Of a stretch of DNA of 64,000 nucleotides, positions 9,196 to 19,541 are shown piece after piece. A program made the position numbers and the translations under genes. The notes under the pieces were generated by a model. It saw only the letters and a program-made list of their open reading frames with translations, had not been told where the DNA came from and ran no database searches. Origin of the DNA: Guptibacillus hwajinpoensis (lineage in GTDB: Bacteria > Bacillota > Bacilli > Bacillales > Bacillaceae_O); assembly GCA_016841765.1 (NCBI GenBank), contig JAENYN010000009.1:36109-100108 (forward strand). The letters are read 5' to 3'. Position 1 is the stretch's first letter, and each line of letters starts with the position of its first letter.

Positions 9196-11043
9196 ATGTG
9201 CGGAATCACAGGCTGGATTGATTGGCGGCACAACTTGAATAACGAGCATGGGATAATTGAGAAAATGGCTGGAACCTTATCGAAGCGGGGACCAGATGAT
9301 GTTCAAACATGGTTTTTTTTTTCAAGCAGAAGACGGCATACGAGATTAATAGTGGTGGATCCCGCTGGCGGCAAGCAGCCGATGACTAAATCGGACCGGA
9401 CCGGCTCTTATACGATTGTATATAACGGAGAGCTATATAATACAGAAGCGATCCGTAGTGAATTAAAAAGCAAAGGCTACTATTTCAATTCTTATTCGGA
9501 TACAGAAGTGCTGCTTACGGCTTATATGGAGTGGAAAGAAAACTGCGTTGATATCCTGAACGGTATTTTTGCTTTTGCCATATGGGATGAAAGCGAACAA
9601 AGGCTTTTCATGGCCCGAGACAGACTTGGGGTCAAACCGTTATTTTTCCAGGAAAAAGACGGCCGCCTGCTGTTTGGTTCTGAATTGAAAGCGATTCTGG
9701 CGCATCCGGATGCAAAGCCTGAAATTGACCGGGATGGCCTTGCTGAAATATTTGCAATCGGCCCTTCCCGTACTCCCGGCCACGGCATTTTTAAAGGAAT
9801 GGAAGAGCTGCGTCCTGCTCATGCGCTGACATACACAAGAAACGGATTGAAAAAATGGCGGTACTGGAACGTGGAGAGCAGGCCGCATACAGACTCGCTG
9901 ACAGAAACCGTTTCAAACATCAAAGCACTCGTCATGGATGCAATTGAGCGTCAGCTGGTGGCGGATGTGCCGGTTTGCACCTTTTTATCTGGCGGAGTTG
10001 ATTCAAGTGCCATTACAGCCATTACAGCCAGAAAATTCAGACGTGAAGGGCAAAGCCCGTTAAATACGTATTCGGTTGATTACGAGGAGAATGATAAATA
10101 TTTTAAAAAAAATAAATTTCAGCCTGACCCCGATGGCCCCTGGATTGAAAAGATGTCAAAAGCATATGGGACAGCACATCACCGCTGCGTCATTTCAAAC
10201 CGGGACCTTGCCGGCCTGCTGAAGGAGGCGGTTATTGCCCGTGACCAGCCGGGAATGGCCGATATTGATTCGTCACTGCTCTGGTTTTGCAGTGAAATTA
10301 AAGAAGATATGACAGTCGGGTTGTCCGGTGAATGTGCAGATGAGATTTTCGGCGGCTATCCGTGGTTCCATCATCCGGAAGAAGCGGAAAAGGGGATATT
10401 TCCATGGATGAGATCCACAAAGGCCCGGCAGCAGCTGCTTCTGCCATCATGGCAATCGAAACTGAACCTGGAAGAATACGTTCAGCGCCGCTATGCTGAA
10501 ACTGTTAGTGAAACCCCTGTGCTGGAAGGGGAATCGGAAATCGATGCAAAGAGGCGCGAGCTCTTTTACATGAACATGATCTGGTTTATGACTACACTGC
10601 TTGACCGGAAAGACCGCATGAGCATGGCGGCAAGCCTTGAGGTCAGGGTGCCGTTTGCTGATCATCGCCTTGTCGAGTATGTGTGGAATGTGCCGTGGGA
10701 AATGAAAATGCACGGCAACTGTGAAAAAGGGATACTGCGCAAAGCGCTTGAAGGTATACTTCCCGATGATGTCTTGTACCGGAAGAAGAGTCCGTATCCG
10801 AAAACCCATCATCCGGGGTATACCAGGGCAGTCCAGGAGTGGATGGAAGAAACATTGAATGACTCGAACGCACCGCTCTTTGAGTTCTTAGACTGGAAAA
10901 AAGTGAAGGAGATCAATGATTCCGGCGGTGCTTCATTTAAAGATCCATGGTTCGGGCAGCTGATGACAGGACCGCAGCTGATTGCGCACCTCGCCCAGAT
11001 CAATTACTGGTTTGAAGCGTATGGGGTGGAGGTTGTGGAGTAG
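9196..11043 (+). CDS. asnO: Asparagine synthetase (glutamine-hydrolysing) AsnO, with adapter-derived segment
   Basis: Class II glutamine amidotransferase making asparagine from aspartate, ATP and glutamine, closely like B. subtilis AsnO (615 residues here). The N-terminal Cys nucleophile of MCGITGW fixes the start at ATG 9196, after AGAAAGGGTG. The glutaminase domain spans about 1-210 (SKRGPDD, YNGELYN, SDTEVLL) and the synthetase domain about 225-560 with the ATP-pyrophosphatase loop FLSGGVDSSAI. Residues about 41-50 read FFFSSRRRHT, where relatives have a non-homologous stretch of the same length followed by RL; this is the translation of Illumina P7 adapter sequence at 9323-9346 and is not biological. 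The true gene is presumably intact. Confidence 0.93.
   Translation: MCGITGWIDWRHNLNNEHGIIEKMAGTLSKRGPDDVQTWFFFSSRRRHTRLIVVDPAGGKQPMTKSDRTGSYTIVYNGELYNTEAIRSELKSKGYYFNSYSDTEVLLTAYMEWKENCVDILNGIFAFAIWDESEQRLFMARDRLGVKPLFFQEKDGRLLFGSELKAILAHPDAKPEIDRDGLAEIFAIGPSRTPGHGIFKGMEELRPAHALTYTRNGLKKWRYWNVESRPHTDSLTETVSNIKALVMDAIERQLVADVPVCTFLSGGVDSSAITAITARKFRREGQSPLNTYSVDYEENDKYFKKNKFQPDPDGPWIEKMSKAYGTAHHRCVISNRDLAGLLKEAVIARDQPGMADIDSSLLWFCSEIKEDMTVGLSGECADEIFGGYPWFHHPEEAEKGIFPWMRSTKARQQLLLPSWQSKLNLEEYVQRRYAETVSETPVLEGESEIDAKRRELFYMNMIWFMTTLLDRKDRMSMAASLEVRVPFADHRLVEYVWNVPWEMKMHGNCEKGILRKALEGILPDDVLYRKKSPYPKTHHPGYTRAVQEWMEETLNDSNAPLFEFLDWKKVKEINDSGGASFKDPWFGQLMTGPQLIAHLAQINYWFEAYGVEVVE
9313..9346. other. 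Illumina P7 adapter sequence embedded in the assembly
   Basis: A run of ten T (9313-9322) is followed by CAAGCAGAAGACGGCATACG and then AGAT, the complete 24-nt P7 flow-cell adapter. It replaces native asnO bases without shifting the frame. This is a sequencing or assembly artefact. Confidence 0.97.
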
Positions 11044-11129
11044 GGAAACAGGCTGCTGCAAGCGTTGAATTTCCTGTGGCGTGGGGGAAGCGTGCTCGGT
11101 CAAGTGCCTATAGGCAGGTGAAAGGAAAA

Positions 11130-11376
11130 AATAGAGGCACGGGGTTTTGTTTGTCGTGCCTATAAATTGCGGTAGGACTAAAATAGAGGCACGGGATTCT
11201 GTTTGCCGTGCCTATAAATTGCGTTGCGACCAAAATAGAGGCACGAGACTCTGTTTGCCGTGCCTATAAACAGCGGTGCGACCAAAATAAAGGCACGGGA
11301 TTCAGTTCCGCGTGCCTATAAACTGCGGTGCGCCTCAAAATAAAGGCACGGGACTTTATACCCCGTGCCTTTATTC
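11130..11376. repeat. Palindromic tandem array 3 (52-bp period, five units)
   Basis: GGCACG cores begin at 11136, 11188, 11240, 11292 and 11345. Each unit is a hairpin of GGCACG(G/A)(G/A) ... CGTGCC followed by TATAAA and a spacer such as TTGCGGTGCGACCAAAATA. The last unit (GGCACGGG/CCCGTGCC then TTTATTC) could end transcription from asnO. The step of 52 does not preserve a reading frame. Confidence 0.88.
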
Positions 11377-11634
11377 AATGAGAACCGAACATTTCAGACT
11401 GAGCGCCAATCCACTCCACTGCCTCTATCTCCAGCTTTTTCACCCAGCAGGACCTTCACATCTCCATAGGACGCTGGATCACCGCACCAACACTATCCAA
11501 GGTTTTTTCGATAAGTTTTATGCCTTCCCCAAATCTTAACTAATCCCATCCTAACCGTAATAACTGAATAGCCAAGACTGGTTGTTTTCAGATCCTTATT
11601 TTACTCTTTCAAGGGCCTTCGAAAATAAAAAGAC
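11376..11634. other. Gene-free spacer
   Basis: About 260 bp between array 3 and the amtB stop. I see no convincing gene, RNA or terminator; T-rich stretches such as TCTTTTTATTTTC near 11620-11630 (read on the minus strand as a purine tract) add nothing clear. Confidence 0.5.
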
Positions 11635-13002
11635 CTAATGGGTCCGTGCCGCTTTTCCGATGCTATCCAGGCGTTCGATCAGGCCGGTGCCGAATGCTTC
11701 GGATCCTGGTGTTTCGTTTTGCAGAATGAAATCTTTAAACTCATAAGACTGGGAGCCGTGTTCAGCGAAATCAAGTCCTGCAATTTCTTCTTCCGGACTG
11801 ACACGGATCGGGGAAAATAGCTTATGGAGCAAAAGGAAACCGGAAACAGCGGATAGTGTCCACGCGGCAATGGCAGCAATTCCGACTGCCTGAATCCCGA
11901 GCAGTGCAGCGCCTCCTCCGTAGAATAGGCCTGATGATGTGCTGAAAAGCCCGACGGCGAGTGTTCCCCAGATTCCGGCTACACCGTGTACAGCAATCGC
12001 GCCAACCGGATCATCGATTTTCAAAACCCGGTCGATGAATGGGACAGCTGCAGCAAGGATGATGCCGGAAACTGCACCAATCACGAGTGCGGCAGCCGGG
12101 GAAACATCGGCAGTGCCGGCTGTGATTCCGACAAGCCCGGCAAGTGCTCCGTTCAACGTCAGTGAAGCATCAATACGCCGGTATTTCAGATGGGAATAAA
12201 AAGCCGTCATCACTACTGCCGCAGATGCGGACAAAAGAGTTGTCGTCACGACATGTGGAATCAACTCAGGATCGGCTGCAAGCGTGCTGCCGCCGTTGAA
12301 TCCAAACCAGCCGAACCAGAGAATGAATACTCCGAGAGCACCGAGCGGGATATTATGCCCTTTAATGATATTCACCTTACCGCCCTTGTATTTGCCGATC
12401 CGGCCGCCAAGTATTTTTGCCGCCGCAATCGCACCCAGAGCCCCGGTGAGATGGACGACTGAAGAACCGGCGAAATCAATGAATCCAAGTTCAGTCAACC
12501 AGCCTCCGCCCCATGTCCAGTGGCCGACAACAGGATAAATGAAAGCGGTCATCATGACTGTCAGCAAAAGATAGCTGGACAGTTTCATGCGTTCGGCAAC
12601 CGCGCCGGAAATGATGGTTGCACAAGTCGCTGCAAAAACGGCCTGAAAGACAAAAAATCCGATATCCGCTTCCTTGCCGATCAGCGCAAACCCGTCTGTT
12701 CCGATGAAGCCGCCTGCGCTTGTTCCGAACATAAGGCCGAATCCGATAAAGAAATATAAAATTGAAGCGGCAGCGATTGTCAGCATGTTTTTCATGAGGA
12801 TGTTCAGGGAGTTTTTCGAACGGGTGAACCCCGTTTCTACCATTGCAAAGCCGGCGTGCATGAAAAACACAAGAAAAGCTGCTGTGATCATCCAGATCAT
12901 ATCGACGGAAGCCGAAAGTTCTTCCACACCTTTTTCAGCAGCAAGTGCTGAAGTGGGGAATGACAGGGCAACAATGGACAATATGGCTGCTTTAATTTTC
13001 AC
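11635..13002 (-). CDS. nrgA: Ammonium transporter AmtB/NrgA
   Basis: Amt/Mep/Rh family ammonia channel of the cytoplasmic membrane, 455 residues. An N-terminal hydrophobic leader with an AALAA-type end (residues 1-22) precedes eleven predicted membrane segments; the family hallmarks MHAGFAMVETGFTRSKN, the GHWTWGGGWL region and the twin-histidine context HLTGALGAIAA and HGVAGIWG are present. It lies 13 bp after glnK on the same strand, the usual glnK-amtB pairing in which the PII protein plugs the channel. A GlnR/TnrA-type box before glnK suggests nitrogen control of both genes. Confidence 0.93.
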   Translation of the reverse strand: MKIKAAILSIVALSFPTSALAAEKGVEELSASVDMIWMITAAFLVFFMHAGFAMVETGFTRSKNSLNILMKNMLTIAAASILYFFIGFGLMFGTSAGGFIGTDGFALIGKEADIGFFVFQAVFAATCATIISGAVAERMKLSSYLLLTVMMTAFIYPVVGHWTWGGGWLTELGFIDFAGSSVVHLTGALGAIAAAKILGGRIGKYKGGKVNIIKGHNIPLGALGVFILWFGWFGFNGGSTLAADPELIPHVVTTTLLSASAAVVMTAFYSHLKYRRIDASLTLNGALAGLVGITAGTADVSPAAALVIGAVSGIILAAAVPFIDRVLKIDDPVGAIAVHGVAGIWGTLAVGLFSTSSGLFYGGGAALLGIQAVGIAAIAAWTLSAVSGFLLLHKLFSPIRVSPEEEIAGLDFAEHGSQSYEFKDFILQNETPGSEAFGTGLIERLDSIGKAARTH

Positions 13003-13015
13003 GTTATTTCCTCCT

Positions 13016-13357
13016 TTAAATAATGGCGTTCAAACCGGTTTCGCCGGTCCGAATGCGAATGGCGTCTTCAATCGGGATAATAAAGATTTTTCCGTCACCC
13101 ACTGTTCCGGTGCCGCAGGTTTGGACAATGACATCGATGATTTGGTCAGTAAGGTGATCTTCCACAACCATTTCGACCCTTACTTTCGGAAACAATTTGA
13201 TTTCATACCGGCTGCCGCGGAAGACGCCTTGTTTCCCTTCCTGTTTTCCGCAGCCGGCAGCCTCGGTGACAGTAAGTCCGCTGATGCCGATTTCTTCAAG
13301 CATGTTACGTAGATCCAGAAACTGTTCGGGACGGATTACCGTTTCGATTTTTTTCAA
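13016..13357 (-). CDS. nrgB: Nitrogen regulatory PII protein GlnK/NrgB
   Basis: Trimeric PII signalling protein that binds ATP/ADP and 2-oxoglutarate and controls the ammonium channel. The C-terminal phosphate loop GDGKIFIIPIEDAIRIRTGETG is intact, as is the (L/M)KKIETVIRPEQF start. I take the TTG at 13357 as start: PII proteins begin at this point and TTGGGGTG lies about 8 nt upstream; the frame from 13372 would add five residues made of the ribosome site. There is no tyrosine at the usual uridylylation position in the T-loop as far as can be read, as in other Bacillus PII proteins. 113 residues. Confidence 0.92.
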   Translation of the reverse strand: MKKIETVIRPEQFLDLRNMLEEIGISGLTVTEAAGCGKQEGKQGVFRGSRYEIKLFPKVRVEMVVEDHLTDQIIDVIVQTCGTGTVGDGKIFIIPIEDAIRIRTGETGLNAII

Positions 13358-13380
13358 ATTCAAACACCCCAATTTGTTTA

Positions 13381-13397
13381 TGTTATAAAATATAACA
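13381..13397 (-). promoter_or_regulatory. GlnR/TnrA box upstream of glnK
   Basis: TGTTATATTTTATAACA on the minus strand matches the known TnrA/GlnR consensus TGTNANATTTTNTNACA at every defined position and is fully palindromic. It sits 24 bp before the glnK start codon. Confidence 0.85.
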
Positions 13398-13410
13398 TGT
13401 TATGTAAGTT

Positions 13411-13439
13411 ATAATACGATAAGAGGGCATTACTTGCAA
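13411..13439 (-). promoter_or_regulatory. SigA-type promoter for glnK-amtB
   Basis: On the minus strand TTGCAA (13439-13434), 17-bp spacer, TATTAT (13416-13411). The predicted start near 13404 puts the GlnR/TnrA box just downstream of the start, a repressor-like placement. Confidence 0.6.
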
Positions 13440-13467
13440 GTATTTTTCAGAAAAATAGTAAAAAAAG

Positions 13468-13502
13468 AAACATTCCCGCATCAAAACGATGCAGGAATGT
13501 CA
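13468..13502 (-). terminator. Hairpin with minus-strand T tract
   Basis: ACATTCC-GCATC pairs with GATGC-GGAATGT; on the minus strand TTTCTTTTTTT follows, so it would stop leftward transcription coming from the 13.8-kb gene before it reaches glnK. Confidence 0.7.
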
Positions 13503-13771
13503 TGAAACCTAACATATATTCATCTTTTAACCGGATGCCCGAATCTCATCGCCGCCCATTTCCTGTTTTTTCACCTCTTCATCATGAGGATGTATCTCAG
13601 CCGTTCACCGAAGCTGAAGGCGATCCATACACCTGCCGGGGCAGGGCCAAAGGCGTCTCTCAAAAAATCAGCATATGCAAGAAGATCCCATCCCAATGAA
13701 TATCGGCTATGCTAAGGCAAATAGGGTCAATTTCTTTTTCTCTGGCATTTCCCCGTTTCGAGCAAAAGACA

Positions 13772-13796
13772 AAAGCCCGGACATTTTTCCGGGCCA
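13772..13796 (-). terminator. Terminator after the cyclomaltodextrinase gene
   Basis: GCCCGGA/TCCGGGC stem followed on the minus strand by TTTTGTCTTTTG, 12 bp after the stop codon at 13807. Confidence 0.75.
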
Positions 13797-13806
13797 ACTT
13801 CTCTGA

Positions 13807-15576
<1,770 letters not shown>

Positions 15577-15596
15577 TCACCTCTTCATAAAATGGT

Positions 15597-15618
15597 TGGC
15601 GCAATCGTTTGCGCAAGT
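15597..15618 (-). promoter_or_regulatory. LacI-type operator before cyclomaltodextrinase
   Basis: GGCGCAATCGTTTGCGCAA carries the CG-centred imperfect palindrome TTGCGCAAACGATTGCGC on the minus strand. The TTGCGCAAACGATT core recurs at 15889. It lies 27 bp before the TTG start. Confidence 0.75.
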
Positions 15619-15847
15619 TAGATTTAATAGTTTAAATGTATGGTAATCCGTTTCTGTTGTCAATAAGAGAAGACGGCACACAATCTATTGTTGGAGTGGG
15701 AAAGGAAGTAAAAGATTCTAATATTAAAGTAGAGGTTAGCCGCGGTAAAGAAATGCCACAAAACCAACAAAAGGACGAAATATAAAGGGATTATACGGTT
15801 TGTCCGGCGCTGTGAAGAGCAGAAATTCATTTTCTATTAAAAAGTAG

Positions 15848-15875
15848 TTGTCAAACCATCTATAGCAGGTATAAT
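15848..15875 (+). promoter_or_regulatory. SigA-type promoter of the mal operon
   Basis: TTGTCA (15848-15853), 16-bp spacer, TATAAT (15870-15875). The operator starts about 7 bp after the expected start site. Confidence 0.75.
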
Positions 15876-15888
15876 GAAACTAGACAGG

Positions 15889-15906
15889 TTGCGCAAACGA
15901 TTTCAC
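15889..15906 (+). promoter_or_regulatory. LacI-type operator of the mal operon
   Basis: TTGCGCAAACGATTTCAC shares TTGCGCAAACGATT with the operator at 15597 and lies just after the predicted transcription start: a classic road-block position for the LacI-type regulator encoded at 23568. Confidence 0.75.
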
Positions 15907-15911
15907 TAAAT

Positions 15912-15955
15912 TGAAAACGCTTTTATTTTTTGGCGTTTTTGTGCAAACGTTTGTA
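15912..15955 (+). promoter_or_regulatory. Two cre-like / LacI-family boxes in the malE leader
   Basis: TGAAAACGCTTTTA (15912-15925) closely fits the catabolite-response element bound by CcpA. TGCAAACGTTTGTA (15942-15955) is a palindromic CG-centred box that could serve CcpA or the local regulator. Both are downstream of the promoter. Confidence 0.65.
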
Positions 15956-15998
15956 CTGCCGGTCGAAACTATTAAACATTCTTTTAGGGGGTCCAATA

Positions 15999-17291
15999 AT
16001 GAAAAAGGTTTTGGCTTTATTCATGACTATGCTTCTGTTCCTGGGCGTTCTCGCTGCTTGCGGTCCGCAGGAATCGGAAGAAACGTCTTCATCTGAAGGC
16101 GACAGCGGTGAAAAGGCGACAGAAAACGAAGATGCCAACAAGCCGGAAAAATTGATCGTTTGGGAAGATACTGATAAGTCTGCTGGTCTTGAACCGGCTG
16201 TAAAAAGTTTTGAAGAAGAATATGGAATCACTGTGGAATTTGAAGAAGTGCCTATGCTTGACCAGCAGGATAAGCTCCGTTTGGACGGACCTGCAGGCAC
16301 AGGCCCTGATTTGATCACTATGCCGCATGACCGCCTGGGCCCTGCTGCAACTGAGGGAATCATCGCCCCGCTTGAGGTGGGTGATGATACACTTGGCATC
16401 TATATGGATTCAGCGGTGACTGCGATGCAGTACAACGGAGAACTTTATGGCCTTCCGAAGTCAACTGAAACACCGGTATTCATCTATAACAAAGAATTGA
16501 TGCCGGAAATGACTGAGACATTTGAAGATCTGTATGCTTTCTCCAAAGATTTCACAAAAGACGGAAACTACGGCTACCTTGCGAACTGGACTGATTTCTA
16601 CTTCGCATATGGTGTGATGGCAGGCAACGGCGGCTATGTATTCGCCAACGAAGACGGAACATTGAATCCTGAAGACATCGGCTTGAACAATGAGGGTGCT
16701 GTTGAGGGACTGGAGTATATTACGAAATGGTACGAAGAAGACTTGTTCCCGAGTGGCATCATCGGTGAAAATGCCGGCCAGACCATTGACGGCCTTTTCC
16801 AGGAAGGCAAAGTTGCCGCTGTCATGAACGGCCCCTGGTCTTTCCAGAGCTATCGTGATGCAGGTATTGACATTGGCATCGCTCCGCTTCCGACACTTCC
16901 GAACGGTGAACATGTCCAGACATTTACAGGTGTTAAAGCATGGGTCGTAAGCTCTTATAGTGCAAACCAGGAGTGGGCTACAAAGCTTGCTGAATGGATC
17001 ACCAATGAAGAAAACGCAAAGAAACGTTTTGAAAACACTGCGGAAATCCCGCCGGTGAAATCTCTTATCGAAGATCCTGTCATTGCTGATGACGAGGGTG
17101 CAAAAGCAGTAGCTGTCCAGTCTTCATATGGCACTCCGATGCCAAACATCCCTGAAATGGCAGAAGTTTGGGATCCGATGAAGAATGCACTTCAGCTTTC
17201 TGCAACAAATAAGCAGGAACCGAAAGCCGCACTCGATGAAGCAGTGAACACAACCAAGCAAAACATTGAAACAAACCATTCCGGCAACTAA
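15999..17291 (+). CDS. malE: Maltodextrin ABC transporter, substrate-binding lipoprotein
   Basis: Extracellular solute-binding protein of the family-1 (MalE) type, 430 residues. The N-terminus MKKVLALFMTMLLFLGVLAAC is a lipoprotein signal with lipobox LAAC, so it is tethered to the outer face of the membrane by Cys21; a Ser/Glu-rich linker follows. The body shows family features (KLIVWEDTDKSAG, NGELYGLPKSTETPVFIYNK, GKVAAVMNGPWSF, FTGVKAWVVSS). ATG 15999 is preceded by TTAGGGGG. First gene of a malE-malF-malG operon with downstream amylase genes; maltodextrin is inferred from this context. Confidence 0.92.
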   Translation: MKKVLALFMTMLLFLGVLAACGPQESEETSSSEGDSGEKATENEDANKPEKLIVWEDTDKSAGLEPAVKSFEEEYGITVEFEEVPMLDQQDKLRLDGPAGTGPDLITMPHDRLGPAATEGIIAPLEVGDDTLGIYMDSAVTAMQYNGELYGLPKSTETPVFIYNKELMPEMTETFEDLYAFSKDFTKDGNYGYLANWTDFYFAYGVMAGNGGYVFANEDGTLNPEDIGLNNEGAVEGLEYITKWYEEDLFPSGIIGENAGQTIDGLFQEGKVAAVMNGPWSFQSYRDAGIDIGIAPLPTLPNGEHVQTFTGVKAWVVSSYSANQEWATKLAEWITNEENAKKRFENTAEIPPVKSLIEDPVIADDEGAKAVAVQSSYGTPMPNIPEMAEVWDPMKNALQLSATNKQEPKAALDEAVNTTKQNIETNHSGN

Positions 17292-17374
17292 TACCCGGGT
17301 GTATCGGCAGCACCGGTTTTCCGGTGCTGCTCCCTCAATAAGGAATGGAGGGAAGGGAAAGGGGCTGTATTCTC

Positions 17375-18661
17375 ATGGAGAATTATGCAAAACAATCAAA
17401 ACATCGTTATATTGCTCTCATTCTGTCAATCCTGACAGCCGGCCTTGGCCAGTTTTATAACCGGCAATGGGCGAAAGGTGCTGTATTTCTTGTCATTGAA
17501 GCAGCCTACCTGATCGCTTTTTGGAATACGATCGATATTGGGCTCTGGGGAATCGTCACACTCGGGACCGAGCTGCCCCGTGACCATTCCATCATGCTTT
17601 TGGCCGAAGGAATTATAGCAGTATTAATACTCGGCCTGGGACTGCTCGTCTATGCTTACAATCTTTTCGATGCTTATCAAAATGGAAAAAAACGCGATGA
17701 GGGAATCGCATTGAACTCCCTGCGCGAACAATATAAAAATGTAGTTGATAAAGGGTTCCCTTACTTAATGATTTCCCCGGGAGTGCTGCTCCTTACATTT
17801 GTGGTCGTGTATCCTCTTCTGTTCATGATCATCATGGCGTTCACAAACTACGATTTATATCATTCGCCGCCTGCAAAGCTGGTGGACTGGGTGGCATTCA
17901 AAAACTTCTTTGATATTTTCACTATTCCGATCTGGCGCAAGACATTCTTCGGAGTTCTGTCATGGACGATCATCTGGACACTTGCAGCCACGACTGGCCA
18001 AATTGCCGTCGGCATGCTGCTTGCCATCATCCTGAATCAAAAAGACCTGAAGTATAAAGCGATTATCCGCACATTGCTGATTCTCCCATGGGCAGTTCCG
18101 GCTTTCGTATCCATCCTGGTATTTGCAAACATGTTCAATGAGTCTTTTGGCGCCATCAATAATGATGTTTTGGCGGTCTTTGGAATCGATCCAATACCCT
18201 GGATGACAGATCAGACCTTTTCAAGAATTGCTTTGATTTTCATGCAATGGTGGCTCGGATTTCCGTTCATTATGGCCATGATCACCGGTGTGTTGCAATC
18301 CATTCCTGATGATCTTTACGAAGCGGCAACGATTGATGGAGCGAGTATTTTCCAGAAGTTCAAAAACATCACGTTTCCGATGGTCATGTTCGCGACTGCG
18401 CCGATCATGATCACGCAATATACATTCAATTTCAATAACTTTAATATCATTTATCTGTTTAATGCCGGCGGGCCACCGGTTGCGGGCCAAAACGCGGGAG
18501 GAACGGATATCCTCATATCCTGGATTTACAACCTGACGATGACCTCCGCACAATACAGCAAGGCGGCAGCGATCACAGTCGTACTTTCCCTCATCATTAT
18601 GACGTTCGCGCTGATCCAGTTCCGCAGAACGAAGTCTTATAAAGAGGAGGGCATGATGTAG
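17375..18661 (+). CDS. malF: Maltodextrin ABC transporter permease MalF
   Basis: Inner-membrane permease, 428 residues, with an extra N-terminal hydrophobic region (LILSILTAGLGQFYNRQWAKG, about residues 11-115) as in Gram-positive MalF/MdxF proteins, and then the usual six-segment core. The EAA loop that contacts the ATPase is visible as YEAATIDGASIFQKFKNITFP. I use ATG 17375 (GGAAAGGGG about 11 nt upstream) over ATG 17345, which would add ten polar residues. Its stop overlaps the malG leader by one base, indicating tight coupling. The transporter ATPase (MsmX-like) is not encoded nearby. Confidence 0.88.
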   Translation: MENYAKQSKHRYIALILSILTAGLGQFYNRQWAKGAVFLVIEAAYLIAFWNTIDIGLWGIVTLGTELPRDHSIMLLAEGIIAVLILGLGLLVYAYNLFDAYQNGKKRDEGIALNSLREQYKNVVDKGFPYLMISPGVLLLTFVVVYPLLFMIIMAFTNYDLYHSPPAKLVDWVAFKNFFDIFTIPIWRKTFFGVLSWTIIWTLAATTGQIAVGMLLAIILNQKDLKYKAIIRTLLILPWAVPAFVSILVFANMFNESFGAINNDVLAVFGIDPIPWMTDQTFSRIALIFMQWWLGFPFIMAMITGVLQSIPDDLYEAATIDGASIFQKFKNITFPMVMFATAPIMITQYTFNFNNFNIIYLFNAGGPPVAGQNAGGTDILISWIYNLTMTSAQYSKAAAITVVLSLIIMTFALIQFRRTKSYKEEGMM

Positions 18662-18662
18662 T

Positions 18663-19502
18663 ATGAATACAAAAACATCAAAGCGTATCCGGCTGACTGC
18701 ATCGTACTTGATTTTGCTGCTGGCGATTGTAATTGTCGTCTATCCGGTTTTGTGGACGGTCGGCTCTTCTTTCAATCCGGGAAACAGTCTTGCCAGTTCA
18801 TCAATGATTCCTGAAAATGCGAGCCTTGCCCATTATAAGGACCTATTCGCGGAAGGCAGTTACTATCTGAACTGGTATTGGAACACGATAAAGGTTTCCG
18901 TTTTGACAATGGTGTTCGCAACAATCATGATTTCGCTGACAGCATACGCCTTTTCGCGTTACCGTTTTATCGGCCGCAAAAATGGCTTGATCGCATTCCT
19001 GATCTTGCAAATGATTCCGCAGTTTATCGCGATCATCGCCATTTATGTGCTCATGTCCCTGCTCAGAATGATGGATACCCATCTTGGGCTTATCCTCCTG
19101 TATACCGGCGGGCTTATCCCAATGAACACATGGCTTGCCAAAGGCTATTTCGACACGATACCGCGTGAATTGGACGAATCGGCGCGCATGGACGGAGCCG
19201 GCCATTTCCGGATTTTCTGGCAAATCATCATGCCGCTGGCCAAACCGATCCTGGCTGTTGTCGCATTGTTCAGTTTCATAACGCCGTTTACCGAATTCAT
19301 CCTGGCATCGCTTGTTCTCAGGTCTCCTGAAAAAATGACGCTGTCAGTCGGCCTTTATAAATTGATTTCAGATCCGCATGCCAGCAAATTCACGGAATTT
19401 GCAGCCGGTTCTGTTCTGATTGCCATCCCGATCAGCATCCTGTTCCTGTCTTTGCAGCGCTACTTTGTTTCAGGCTTGACCGCAGGAGGTACAAAAGGAT
19501 AA
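18663..19502 (+). CDS. malG: Maltodextrin ABC transporter permease MalG
   Basis: Inner-membrane permease, 279 residues, six predicted segments and the EAA loop as LDESARMDGAGHFRIFWQIIMPLAKP. Partner of MalF in the import channel for MalE-bound maltodextrins. The ATG lies two bases after the malF stop and uses the AAAGAGGAGG inside the malF end, so translation is likely coupled. Confidence 0.93.
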   Translation: MNTKTSKRIRLTASYLILLLAIVIVVYPVLWTVGSSFNPGNSLASSSMIPENASLAHYKDLFAEGSYYLNWYWNTIKVSVLTMVFATIMISLTAYAFSRYRFIGRKNGLIAFLILQMIPQFIAIIAIYVLMSLLRMMDTHLGLILLYTGGLIPMNTWLAKGYFDTIPRELDESARMDGAGHFRIFWQIIMPLAKPILAVVALFSFITPFTEFILASLVLRSPEKMTLSVGLYKLISDPHASKFTEFAAGSVLIAIPISILFLSLQRYFVSGLTAGGTKG

Positions 19503-19541
19503 TCTTTTGGTAATGAATATTTAGTTTGAGGAGGAACGAGG

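Noticed and set aside
13567..13705. Minus-strand stretch reading LGWDLLAYADFLRDAFGPAP and onward for about 42 codons to a TGA
   Set aside because: It looks protein-like but begins at a TTG without a ribosome site and I know no family; may be a remnant or chance.
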